Below are positions 18,713-27,234 of a DNA stretch of 64,000 bases, one piece after another (the stretch's first letter is position 1; the number at the start of each line of letters is the position of its first letter). The DNA is from Litoreibacter meonggei (GTDB taxonomy: Bacteria; Pseudomonadota; Alphaproteobacteria; Rhodobacterales; Rhodobacteraceae): positions 1 to 64,000 of the forward strand of contig NZ_RCCE01000005.1 of NCBI RefSeq assembly GCF_003663885.1. The letters run 5' to 3'. A program made the translations under genes and the position numbers. Below the pieces are notes generated by a model, which had not been told where the DNA came from, did no database searches, and saw only the letters and a list, made by a program, of their open reading frames with translations.

Positions 18713-19378
18713 ATGACAAGAACACTCATCATCGGCGCGTCGGGCGGCATCGGAGCCGCGCTGTCGCAGATCGCACAAGCCCGTGGCCACGACGTGACAG
18801 GACTGTCTCGCAGTCAAGACGGCTTGGACATCACGGAAGAGGCCTCGATTGAACGGACGTTTAAAAATCTAAGTGGGAGCTACGACCTGATCATCTGCGC
18901 CACCGGCGCCTTGGTCATAGACGGCAACGAGCCGGAAAAGTCGGTGAACGCCCTCAACGCACAAAGCCTGACCTTGCAGTTCCAAACCAACGCCATAGGT
19001 CCGGCCCTTGTCCTCAAACACGCAATCCAGCTCCTGCCAAAAGACCGCCCCGCAACCTTCGCCGCGCTGTCGGCGCGCGTTGGTTCCATCGGTGACAATA
19101 AGATCGGCGGTTGGCACAGCTACCGTGCCGCCAAGGCCGCGTTGAACCAACTGATCCACGGTGCATCTATCGAACTGGCCCGCAGCCACAAGCAAGCCAC
19201 TTGCGTCTGCCTGCACCCCGGCACGGTGGAAACCGACTTCACCGCCAAATACGCCGCGCGCCACAAGACTGTGCCCGCGTCGAAAGCTGCCGAAAACCTG
19301 CTAAGCGTCCTCGACGGCCTAACACCTTCCGACAGCGGCAAGTTCTTCGACTATTCCGGCGCGAAGGTGCCATGGTGA
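18713..19378 (+). CDS. short-chain dehydrogenase/reductase
   Basis: This 221-aa classical SDR has the nucleotide-binding motif GASGGIGAA near the N-terminus, NAIGPALV in place of NNAG-type strands, a catalytic Ser region (ALSARVGSI) and YRAAKAAL, carrying the Tyr-x3-Lys pair. It resembles the C-factor/CsgA-like SDR group. The substrate is unknown. It overlaps the photolyase gene by 7 nt, so the two are probably coexpressed, although SDRs are not known partners of FeS photolyases. Confidence 0.82.
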   Translation: MTRTLIIGASGGIGAALSQIAQARGHDVTGLSRSQDGLDITEEASIERTFKNLSGSYDLIICATGALVIDGNEPEKSVNALNAQSLTLQFQTNAIGPALVLKHAIQLLPKDRPATFAALSARVGSIGDNKIGGWHSYRAAKAALNQLIHGASIELARSHKQATCVCLHPGTVETDFTAKYAARHKTVPASKAAENLLSVLDGLTPSDSGKFFDYSGAKVPW

Positions 19379-20901
19379 CACGTCTCGTTCTGGTGCTGGG
19401 CGACCAGCTTTCCCCCAACCTGACCGCGCTGCAAAAGGCCGAAAAAGACACCGACATCATCGTCATGGCCGAAGTCGCGGACGAGGCGTCCTACGTCCCC
19501 CACCACCCCAAGAAGATCGCCTTCATCTTCGCTGCCATGCGCAAATTCGCAGACGCGTTACGAGGCGATGGCTGGCAGGTCGACTACACCAAGCTCGATG
19601 ATCCCGACAACGCAGGCTCCATCACCGGCGAGCTTTTGCGCCGCGCCGAACAGCACGACGCCTCTGGCGTGATCGCCACCGAACCCGGCGAATGGCGGCT
19701 GATCGAGGCGCTGCAAGAGATGCCGCTTAAGCTGCACATGATCGCCGACACCCACTTCATCGCCTCCCATAAGGAATTCGAGGACTGGGCGGAGGGTCGC
19801 AAAGAGTTGCGCATGGAGTGGTTCTACCGCGATATGCGCCGCAAGACCGGCTTACTGATGGATGGCGACAAACCGGTCGAGGGCAAGTGGAACTTCGACC
19901 ACGACAACCGCAAACCCGCCCCTGATGATGTCGACTTCAACGGCCCCATGCAATTTACGCCGGATGACACGGTGGAGGAGGTGCTCGATCTGGTCGAGAC
20001 ACGCTTCGGCGACAATTTCGGCACCCTCCGCCCGTTCTGGTTCGCAACCGACACTGGGCAGGCGCGCAGGCAGCTGACGCATTGGGTCAAGCACGCCCTG
20101 CCCAAGTTTGGCGACTTTCAGGACGCGATGCTGAACGACAACCGCTTCCTCTATCACTCGATCATCAGCTTCTACATCAACGCGGGCCTTCTGGACCCCC
20201 TCGAGGTCTGCCAGCAGGTAGAGCAGGCTTACAAAGACGGCCACGCCCCAATCAACGCCGCCGAGGGCTTCATCCGCCAGATCATCGGCTGGCGCGAATA
20301 CATGCGTGGTATCTATTTCCTTGAGGGGCCGGACTATACCTCGCGCAATGTGCTCAAACACACGCGCTCCCTGCCGTCCTTCTTCTGGGACGCTGACACG
20401 CGCATGAATTGTATCTCCAAAACCGTCACCCAAACCCGTGACGAAGCCTACGCCCACCATATCCAGCGCCTGATGGTCACCGGCAATTTCGCGCTGCTTG
20501 CAGGCATCGATCCGCACGAGGTCCACGAATGGTATCTGGCGGTCTATGCCGACGCTTATGAATGGGTGGAGGCCCCGAACGTCATCGGCATGAGCCAGTT
20601 TGCCGATGGCGGCATCGTCGGCTCGAAACCATACGTGTCGTCGGGTGCCTATATCGACCGCATGTCCGACTACTGCAAAAGCTGCGCCTATAAGGTGAAA
20701 GACAAAACCGGACCGGACGCCTGCCCGTTCAATCTGCTCTATTGGGATTTCCTGATCCGCCACCGCGACAGGTTCGCCAACAATCCGCGCATGGGAAACA
20801 TGTACCGCACTTGGGACCGCATGGATGATCCGCGCAAGGCTGCGGTATTAGAGGACGCGCAGGCGTTCCTTTCGCGGATGGGATCGGGCGAATCCATCTG
20901 A
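19372..20901 (+). CDS. iron-sulfur bacterial cryptochrome/photolyase (FeS-BCP, PhrB-like, (6-4)-type)
   Basis: The 509-aa protein begins with the photolyase-related Rossmann region (TRLVLVLGDQLS) and continues with the FAD-binding helical domain. Four cysteines occur at 347, 435, 438 and 451, the same spacing as the [4Fe-4S] ligands of Agrobacterium PhrB (350, 438, 441, 454). This group repairs (6-4) pyrimidine photoproducts in blue light with FAD and a lumazine-type antenna. The ATG at 19372 begins inside the SDR end. Longer frames upstream read through the SDR and are discarded. Confidence 0.93.
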   Translation: MVTRLVLVLGDQLSPNLTALQKAEKDTDIIVMAEVADEASYVPHHPKKIAFIFAAMRKFADALRGDGWQVDYTKLDDPDNAGSITGELLRRAEQHDASGVIATEPGEWRLIEALQEMPLKLHMIADTHFIASHKEFEDWAEGRKELRMEWFYRDMRRKTGLLMDGDKPVEGKWNFDHDNRKPAPDDVDFNGPMQFTPDDTVEEVLDLVETRFGDNFGTLRPFWFATDTGQARRQLTHWVKHALPKFGDFQDAMLNDNRFLYHSIISFYINAGLLDPLEVCQQVEQAYKDGHAPINAAEGFIRQIIGWREYMRGIYFLEGPDYTSRNVLKHTRSLPSFFWDADTRMNCISKTVTQTRDEAYAHHIQRLMVTGNFALLAGIDPHEVHEWYLAVYADAYEWVEAPNVIGMSQFADGGIVGSKPYVSSGAYIDRMSDYCKSCAYKVKDKTGPDACPFNLLYWDFLIRHRDRFANNPRMGNMYRTWDRMDDPRKAAVLEDAQAFLSRMGSGESI

Positions 20902-20999
20902 AATAAGGCATTTGTTTGTTAATGAAACGCCGGAATTCAGGCGATTCGAAGAGGTTTTCGCGGCAATCTCAATTGTAAAATACCTCTAACTATATGTTT

Positions 21000-21014
21000 T
21001 TAAATAGTTTTTAA
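21000..21014. promoter_or_regulatory. CtrA-like box TTAA-N7-TTAA
   Basis: TTAA at 21000-21003, seven bases, then TTAA at 21011-21014, a perfect match to the alphaproteobacterial CtrA consensus, with a further TTAA at 21018-21021. It is 117 nt before the 67-aa gene at 21131. The stretch is AT-rich, which raises the chance of an accidental match. Confidence 0.4.
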
Positions 21015-21130
21015 ACATTAACCGAACATGAACACGGGGTTCGTGCTTCATTCAACACCGATGCATCATAACCAACTGCATGGAAGGTCAACCAAGACGG
21101 CCAGACAGCAACGAAACGAAGGAATACGCC

Positions 21131-21334
21131 ATGACCGGATCATTTGCCGAGAAAGCCCGTACCCGCCGCATTGTAGCCCTCCAGGCAATGCAGGCCGATC
21201 GCGCTGGTGTTGCCCCTAAAGCTGTGAACCTCTGCACGGCTAAAACCAAGACCAAGACCTCGCGCTTCCCGCCCATTGATAAGGTGCTGGCCGCGCTCAC
21301 TTCTCAGGACTCTCTGCGGCTAATGGCTGCCTGA
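21131..21334 (+). CDS. hypothetical small basic protein, 67 aa
   Basis: The frame from ATG 21131 (GAAGGAAT before it) encodes 67 residues, with the basic stretch AKTKTKTSRFPP in the middle and a helical N-terminus (FAEKARTRRIVALQAM). No signal peptide or membrane segment is seen. A strong terminator follows about 50 nt later, and a CtrA-like box is upstream, so the unit looks like a real monocistronic gene. I do not recognise the family. Confidence 0.5.
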   Translation: MTGSFAEKARTRRIVALQAMQADRAGVAPKAVNLCTAKTKTKTSRFPPIDKVLAALTSQDSLRLMAA

Positions 21335-21385
21335 GAAGACGCCAAGGATTACGTATCCCTCCAAGGTAATCGTATCCCTCAAACG

Positions 21386-21416
21386 AAAAAGGCCGCCTCC
21401 TCTGGGCGGCCTTTTT
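21386..21416 (+). terminator. intrinsic terminator
   Basis: A 12-bp stem (AAAAAGGCCGCC with GGCGGCCTTTTT) around a 7-nt loop, with the T-run forming the 3' part. It ends the transcript of the 67-aa gene, and because of the A-run on the left it could work in both directions. Confidence 0.85.
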
Positions 21417-21484
21417 CATGTCGGCCAGCCACTCGAATTACTTCATCTGCGTGTCATTCACTCTACGTTCATCTTCGCTCTGCT

Positions 21485-21865
21485 ATGAGTCGTTCTATGT
21501 TCAAAAGTGTCCTGTTCTTCTGTGTTGTTACCCTCGGTTTTGCCCACCCGTCCCTTGCGTCCTCTGCGTGGGAGATGGGGCAGTCTGAACTTCGTCAGAT
21601 TGCCGGATCTGGGAAAACCGTAAGCTTGAAAACAACACTGAGTTCAGTTTCCAATTCCCTCCACGCCAAAGTCGTTGAAGCGCGCGCTTTCAACGCCGGT
21701 GGCGTTTACTATCGCCTCGTCCTGAAACGATCCAATGGCATGCTGGTTAGCGTCATCATCGACGCCCAAACCGGCCGCCAGGTGCCCTCCAAGTCACTCG
21801 TGGGTCGTCAAGTCGCAGAAGCAGCCTCGCCGCAACGCACAACAAGGCCGCACGACACGAAATAG
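21485..21865 (+). CDS. secreted PepSY-domain-like protein
   Basis: This 126-aa protein has a signal peptide (residues about 1-25, ending LASS) and one PepSY-like fold: a helix, then VVEARAFNAGGVYYRLVLKRSNG and VSVIIDAQTGRQV (the xxIDAxTG pattern is typical). An ATG four codons later is an alternative start. It lies 54 nt before the response-regulator gene. PepSY proteins are often paired with PhoPQ-like systems, so it may modulate the sensor in the periplasm. Exact role unknown. Confidence 0.72.
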   Translation: MSRSMFKSVLFFCVVTLGFAHPSLASSAWEMGQSELRQIAGSGKTVSLKTTLSSVSNSLHAKVVEARAFNAGGVYYRLVLKRSNGMLVSVIIDAQTGRQVPSKSLVGRQVAEAASPQRTTRPHDTK

Positions 21866-21919
21866 ATTTTCCACGTTTAAGCCACAAACCCGTCAAAATC
21901 CGCTGATAGTCCCGCAAGC

Positions 21920-22579
21920 ATGAGAGTATTGCTTGCAGAAGATGACGTGACGCTTGCGTCACAGGTGAAGACCTTGCTGACCGCCGAAGGGCGCGTCGTC
22001 GATGTCGCCCATGATGGCGAGGAAGCGGGCTTCCTCGGGTCGACCGAACCCTATGACATGATCATCCTCGACCTTGGCTTGCCAACGCGCGACGGAATTT
22101 CCATTCTGAAAGAATGGCGTGCCGAGGGACTGGACACACCGGTTCTAATTCTGACTGCCCGCGACGGCTGGACCGATCGCGTCGATGGTCTTGATGCCGG
22201 CGCTGATGACTATATGACGAAACCGTTCCACATGCCAGAGCTCGCCGCGCGCGTGCGCGCCATGCTGCGTCGCAAGTCCGGTCGCACCAATCCGCTGTTC
22301 GAAAAAGACGGCGTGGCTTTTGATACCCGCAACGCCAAGGTCACTTTGGGCGGCGTCCCGGTGGACCTCACGTCGCAAGAAGTCGCTGTTCTCTCCTACT
22401 TGATCCACAATGCGGGCCGCCTGATCTCGCGTACCGAGTTAAGCGAACATATCTACGAATACGACGGCGATCGCGACAGCAACACGATTGCCGTATTCAT
22501 CACCCGTCTGCGCAAGAAGCTGGGGCCTGAGTTCATCCAGACCATCCGTGGGCGCGGCTACATGGTAGACGCAGCCTGA
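21920..22579 (+). CDS. OmpR/PhoB-family response regulator
   Basis: The 219-aa protein has a receiver domain (phospho-acceptor Asp51 in IILDLGLP, acidic DD at 8-9, KPF switch) followed by a winged-helix DNA-binding domain (residues about 125-218, ending RGRGYMVDAA). It overlaps the kinase start as TGATG, so the two are produced together. The sequence type is close to the FeuP/PhoP subgroup, but that naming is an inference. Confidence 0.93.
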   Translation: MRVLLAEDDVTLASQVKTLLTAEGRVVDVAHDGEEAGFLGSTEPYDMIILDLGLPTRDGISILKEWRAEGLDTPVLILTARDGWTDRVDGLDAGADDYMTKPFHMPELAARVRAMLRRKSGRTNPLFEKDGVAFDTRNAKVTLGGVPVDLTSQEVAVLSYLIHNAGRLISRTELSEHIYEYDGDRDSNTIAVFITRLRKKLGPEFIQTIRGRGYMVDAA

Positions 22580-23943
22580 TGCTGTCCCTGCGCCGCAGGG
22601 CTATGATCGGCGGCGCTCTGTCCGCCATGGCGTCCATTCTGGTGGGTGCGTTCGTGCTTCTGAGTTCTATCGAAGACAACGTGCTGGACCGTTTCGATCG
22701 CGCACTTGCCGACCGTCATTCGCAACTCGTTGTGGCCTTGAGCAGCACATCAGACGCGCCCGATAAGCTGTCAGAGCGCATTTATGATCCTGCCTACGCT
22801 ACCCCATTCTCGGGCCGTTACTGGCAAATTACATCGCCTGACGGGCAGATTTACACGTCCAACTCTATGTTTGACGCGTCTATGAAGGAACCGTCTGGCA
22901 ACCCAAAATCCTTGACGGTCCGCTCGATTATGGGGCCGGAAGCAGAGCCAATCCGAAGTATATTCCAGCAAATCACCTTGGAGGACGGCAGCATCTGGGG
23001 CGTTAGTGTCGCTGAAAGCCTGACCGCCCTCACTGCCGAGCGCCAGCAAACACGGCGCTCGCTGCTACTGGCCTTTGTCTTGGTAGGCCTGCTGGGGCTC
23101 GCAGGCGCCATTCTTCAAACAACAACCATCCTGCACCCGCTCGACAAGCTACGCCGTGACGTGGCCAAGCGTTGGGAACAGGACGAAGACCTGACCACAA
23201 CCGATTACCCTGAAGAGGTCGCGCCGCTGGTCGATGACATTAACGAATTGCTGGCCCGCAACCGCGACATCATCGCCCGCGCCCGCCGCCAAGCCGCCGA
23301 TCTGGCCCATGCACTGAAAACCCCAACAGCCATTCTGCGCAACGAGTTGGCGTTGCTAGCCGCGCAAAATCACGACATGGAGGCGTCCCTCGATGCCTTG
23401 GACCGTGTCGACGCGCAACTTGGCCGCTCGCTGGCCCGCATGCGCGCTGCAAATAGCGGGGCTGCGGCCAACATTCGCACCGATTTATCCAATTCGGTCG
23501 CCCGCTTCACACGCCTGTTCAAATCCATGGCCGAGCGTGATGGCAAGTTCATGAACACGTCCTGCGCCCCGTCCCTTAGCATTCGCATGGATCAGCAGGA
23601 CATTGAGGAAGTCATAGGTAACCTGCTCGATAACGCCCTCAAGTGGTGCAGTTCGGAAATTTCACTGACGGCGAAGAAATGGAAAAACGGCGTCGAAATC
23701 CTCATTGAGGACGACGGCCCCGGCATTCCCCAAGGCCAGGAGCGTCAAGCCCTGAAATCCGGCGGGCGTCTAGACAGCTCCAAGCCCGGTACCGGCCTCG
23801 GTCTCGCCATCGCGATTGACCTGCTGCAAGCCTACGGCGCCGAGTTAAACCTAGAAAAATCTTCCACGTTCGGTGGCCTTGCAGTGCGCATATTCATCCC
23901 AGGGAACTTGCGCCCGGTGACACCACAAAAAGAAGCCGCCTAG
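22579..23943 (+). CDS. sensor histidine kinase, PhoQ/FeuQ-like
   Basis: The 454-aa protein has two membrane helices (about 8-30 and 154-174) around a ~120-residue periplasmic sensor, a HAMP-like linker, phospho-acceptor His244 in LAHALKTP, an N box (GNLLDNALKW) and G boxes (DDGPGIP, GTGLGLAI). The ALKTP core instead of ELRTP is typical of the PhoQ branch. It is the partner of the preceding regulator. Its stop overlaps that of the convergent MORN gene by 4 nt. Confidence 0.92.
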   Translation: MLSLRRRAMIGGALSAMASILVGAFVLLSSIEDNVLDRFDRALADRHSQLVVALSSTSDAPDKLSERIYDPAYATPFSGRYWQITSPDGQIYTSNSMFDASMKEPSGNPKSLTVRSIMGPEAEPIRSIFQQITLEDGSIWGVSVAESLTALTAERQQTRRSLLLAFVLVGLLGLAGAILQTTTILHPLDKLRRDVAKRWEQDEDLTTTDYPEEVAPLVDDINELLARNRDIIARARRQAADLAHALKTPTAILRNELALLAAQNHDMEASLDALDRVDAQLGRSLARMRAANSGAAANIRTDLSNSVARFTRLFKSMAERDGKFMNTSCAPSLSIRMDQQDIEEVIGNLLDNALKWCSSEISLTAKKWKNGVEILIEDDGPGIPQGQERQALKSGGRLDSSKPGTGLGLAIAIDLLQAYGAELNLEKSSTFGGLAVRIFIPGNLRPVTPQKEAA

Positions 23944-25355
23944 TTTTCCGCTGCCGGTGCGGCCTCGACCACATCCGGCTTGATTAGCAGACCGCCTTTC
24001 CAAATGCCACTCGCCACTTCGCCCGTGGCATATGTCAAAACACCTCGCCCTTCACGTTTACCACCCGCGAATTCCCCCTCATACACATCACCGGTGTTGT
24101 AGGTAGCCACGCCGGTCCCATGCATCTGGCCGTCTTTCCATTGGCCCGCATAGTTAAACCCATCCGTGGTCGTCAGGTTGCCTGTGCCGGACCGTCTGCC
24201 CTCAGCAAACCCGCCCTCATAAATCATTCCGTTGGGGAACGTGGTTTTGCCTTGGCCCTGTTTTTGCCCGGCAACCCACTGACCTTCATACACTTTGCCA
24301 TCCGGGAAGGTCATCTTACCCTGCCCCTCGTTGCGCGCGTTACGAAATTCGCCCTCGTAGGTCACACCACTGGGATAGGTCGCGATGCCCGCCCCCTCGA
24401 TCACACCTTTCACCCAGCCGCCCTCATACGTGGCGCCATCGGGATATGTAATTTTGCCCTGCCCGTCAGCCAGATCATCGCGCAACTGCCCGACATAGAC
24501 CGAACCATCCGGGTAGGTCACCGAGCCATCCCCCTCAACGCGACCATCGACCCATTGGCCCGTATAGGCAAAACCGTCCGCACGTTGGGATGTGCCTTGA
24601 CCATGGCGTTGATCCGCCTTGAAGCCTCCCTCGTACACGTCGCCATTGGCGTATTCCATCCGGCCTTGCCCGTCGCGCGCGCCCGCTTTCAGCGAACCGG
24701 CATACACGTCACCATTGGCGTGACGCCGGGTGCCCTCGCCCTCCATCTGTCCGGCGACCCAGCCACCTTCGTAAACCAGCCCGTCCGGCATCTCCAGCTT
24801 GCCATTGCCCTGCCGCATGCCACCCGCCATTTCGCCATCATATGTCGCACCGTCCGGGTATGTGATCTTGCCACGCCCGTCCTTTACGCCACCGACCCAC
24901 TGACCTTCGTAGCGATAGCCATTGGGATTCACCATCAGGCCAGTTCCGTGGTGCTGTGCATTCAAAAACTCGCCCTCATAGCGGACGCCGTTCGCGTAAA
25001 TGGCTATGCCACGACCTGTGATCTTGCTATCTACCCAGTCACCTTCATAGGTGCCACCGTCGGCAAAGATGATCTTGCCGAAGCCGCTCGGCTTGCCATC
25101 TTTGAACTGCCCTTCATAAAGCGACCCATCGGGGAATCGCGCGGTCCCCTGACCGCTGATCTCACCATTCACCCAGTTGCCGGAATACTCGTAGCCGTTC
25201 GGCAGGGTGAAAATCCCCTGTCCATGGCGTTTGCCCTCTTTGAAGGCTCCGGTGTAGACACCACCGTCTTCATATTGCTTGGTGCCTGTATCCTGTGCCG
25301 CGGCAGGAAACACGGCAAGGCTTAGGCAAAACAGGGAAACAACGCTCAGGCGCAT
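23940..25355 (-). CDS. secreted MORN-repeat protein
   Basis: This 471-aa protein has a signal peptide (residues 1-20, ending AAAQ) and then almost only MORN repeats of 23 residues. I count 18 with the Y-x-G core (for example YEGQFKDGKPSGFG) and one degenerate at the end (ASGIW). MORN arrays form extended beta hairpin rods and often act as scaffolds. An ATG at 25370 is in frame, but ATG 25355 gives the signal peptide directly. It converges on the sensor kinase. No enzymatic domain is attached, so it is probably a periplasmic or surface structural protein. Confidence 0.85.
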   Translation of the reverse strand: MRLSVVSLFCLSLAVFPAAAQDTGTKQYEDGGVYTGAFKEGKRHGQGIFTLPNGYEYSGNWVNGEISGQGTARFPDGSLYEGQFKDGKPSGFGKIIFADGGTYEGDWVDSKITGRGIAIYANGVRYEGEFLNAQHHGTGLMVNPNGYRYEGQWVGGVKDGRGKITYPDGATYDGEMAGGMRQGNGKLEMPDGLVYEGGWVAGQMEGEGTRRHANGDVYAGSLKAGARDGQGRMEYANGDVYEGGFKADQRHGQGTSQRADGFAYTGQWVDGRVEGDGSVTYPDGSVYVGQLRDDLADGQGKITYPDGATYEGGWVKGVIEGAGIATYPSGVTYEGEFRNARNEGQGKMTFPDGKVYEGQWVAGQKQGQGKTTFPNGMIYEGGFAEGRRSGTGNLTTTDGFNYAGQWKDGQMHGTGVATYNTGDVYEGEFAGGKREGRGVLTYATGEVASGIWKGGLLIKPDVVEAAPAAEN

Positions 25356-25511
25356 ATGACGACACTCCAACGGACGATTTCGGCGGAGCCTAGTGGAGCG
25401 TCAATCCCCTGACAAGCGACGCAGACACGACTTTGGCTCCTTTTAGCGCGCCCTCTTTCCCTCCGGCGCGGGTCTGCTAAATGTTGCTTCGTTGATCGAA
25501 GGACACATCTC

Positions 25512-27170
25512 ATGAGCGACACGTTCCGCCTTACACTTGCGCAGCTAAACCCAACTGTGGGCGATCTCGCGGGCAATGCCGCCAAAGCCCGCGACGCGTG
25601 GCGGCAGGGCAAAGATGCGGGCGCACAAATGGTCGCGCTGCCTGAGATGTTCATCTCAGGCTATCAGGTGCAGGATCTGGTGCTGAAACCCGCCTTTACC
25701 AAAGACGCAATGGCGACCGTGGATCAACTGGCCCTGGATTGCGCCGATGGCCCTGCGGTAGGTGTCGGCCACCCGATCTTCATCGACGGGGCACTCTACA
25801 ACGCCTATTCGATCCTCGAGGGCGGCAAGGTCAAAGCCCGCACTCTCAAGCACGAGCTACCAAACACCCACGTGTTCGACGAACACCGCCTCTACACCAA
25901 AGGCCCGCTGGGCGGCCCTTACTCCATCGACCCGCTGCGCATCGGCACGCCAATCTGCGAGGACGCATGGCACGAAGATGTCTCCGAGACCCTCACCGAG
26001 TCCGGTGCCGAAATTCTGCTGGTGCCAAACGGCTCGCCGTATTTCAGGGGCAAGCACGACATCCGCCTCAGCCACATGGTGGCCCGCGTGGTCGAAAACG
26101 ATCTGCCACTGGTCTACCTCAACATGGTTGGCGGCCAAGACGATCAGGTCTTCGACGGTGGCTCTTTCGTGCTGAACCGCGGCGGCAAGCTGGCGTTGCA
26201 AATGCCCGCTTTTGACGAGGCTATCGCCCATGTCGACTTCATCCGCGAAGATCATGGCTGGACCGCCGTTGAGGGCGAGAAAACGGCGCTGCCCGACGAT
26301 TACGAACAAGACTACCGTGTGATGGTTGAAGCGCTGCGCGACTACATGCGCAAGACCGGCTTCAAGCAGGTGCTGCTTGGCATGTCCGGCGGCATCGACA
26401 GCGGCTTGGTCGCGACAATCGCCGCTGACGCGCTTGGCCCAGAAAACGTCCGCTGCGTGATGCTGCCATCTGAATACACGTCGGAACATTCGCTCGAAGA
26501 CGCCTCCGAGGCCGCGCGTCTGCTTGGCACCCGCATCGACACGCTTCCAATCGCTGGTGCCCGCGCCGCTGTGACCGAGGCCCTCGCGCCGCTGTTCGAA
26601 GGCACCAAAGAAGACCTGACCGAGGAAAACATCCAGTCCCGTCTGCGCGGCGTGTTGCTGATGGCGCTGTCCAACAAATTCGGGGAAATGCTGCTGACGA
26701 CAGGCAATAAATCCGAAGTCGCGGTGGGCTACGCCACGATCTACGGCGATATGGCAGGCGGCTATAACCCGATCAAAGATCTTTACAAAATGCGGGTCTT
26801 CGAGACCTGCCGCTGGCGCAACGCCAACCACCGCCCGTGGATGATGGGGCCGGACGGCACCGTGATTCCGCAACGCATCATCGACAAACCGCCCTCGGCA
26901 GAACTGCGCCCCGATCAAAAGGACGAGGACAGCTTGCCGCCCTACGAGGTGCTGGATGATATTCTGGAGCGTCTTGTGGACCGCGACCAATCCGTGGCCG
27001 AAGTCGTCGCCGCGGGCCATGACCGCGCGGTGGTCAAAAAGATCGAACACCTGATCTACATCAGCGAATACAAGCGCTTCCAATCCGCACCGGGCGCGCG
27101 CCTAACTGAAAGCGCCTTTTGGCTCGACCGTCGCTATCCCATCGTCAACCGCTGGCGTGATGACAGCTAA
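25512..27170 (+). CDS. nadE: NAD+ synthase, glutamine-hydrolysing
   Basis: This catalyses the last step of NAD synthesis, amidating nicotinic acid adenine dinucleotide. The 552-aa protein joins an N-terminal nitrilase-type glutaminase (Glu45 in LPEMF, a Lys in the LKHELPN region, Cys149 in PICEDAW) to a C-terminal NAD synthetase with the P-loop GMSGGIDSG. The two-domain form uses glutamine as nitrogen source. Confidence 0.96.
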   Translation: MSDTFRLTLAQLNPTVGDLAGNAAKARDAWRQGKDAGAQMVALPEMFISGYQVQDLVLKPAFTKDAMATVDQLALDCADGPAVGVGHPIFIDGALYNAYSILEGGKVKARTLKHELPNTHVFDEHRLYTKGPLGGPYSIDPLRIGTPICEDAWHEDVSETLTESGAEILLVPNGSPYFRGKHDIRLSHMVARVVENDLPLVYLNMVGGQDDQVFDGGSFVLNRGGKLALQMPAFDEAIAHVDFIREDHGWTAVEGEKTALPDDYEQDYRVMVEALRDYMRKTGFKQVLLGMSGGIDSGLVATIAADALGPENVRCVMLPSEYTSEHSLEDASEAARLLGTRIDTLPIAGARAAVTEALAPLFEGTKEDLTEENIQSRLRGVLLMALSNKFGEMLLTTGNKSEVAVGYATIYGDMAGGYNPIKDLYKMRVFETCRWRNANHRPWMMGPDGTVIPQRIIDKPPSAELRPDQKDEDSLPPYEVLDDILERLVDRDQSVAEVVAAGHDRAVVKKIEHLIYISEYKRFQSAPGARLTESAFWLDRRYPIVNRWRDDS

Positions 27171-27234
27171 TACAAATCCGGCGCAACGGGTTTGTGATTT
27201 GTACAAATCGCAATAGTCCGTCACTTCATAGGAC

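Noticed and set aside
19852-20763. 303-aa antisense frame in the photolyase gene
   Set aside because: A shadow; the FeS photolyase motifs on the other strand are decisive.
24120-25325. 401-aa open frame antisense to the MORN gene
   Set aside because: The 69-nt repeat period and codon bias of the MORN repeats keep the opposite strand open; no ribosome-binding site or recognisable fold.
25857-27083. 408-aa antisense frame in nadE
   Set aside because: A shadow of a GC-rich gene with strong codon bias; nadE is unambiguous.
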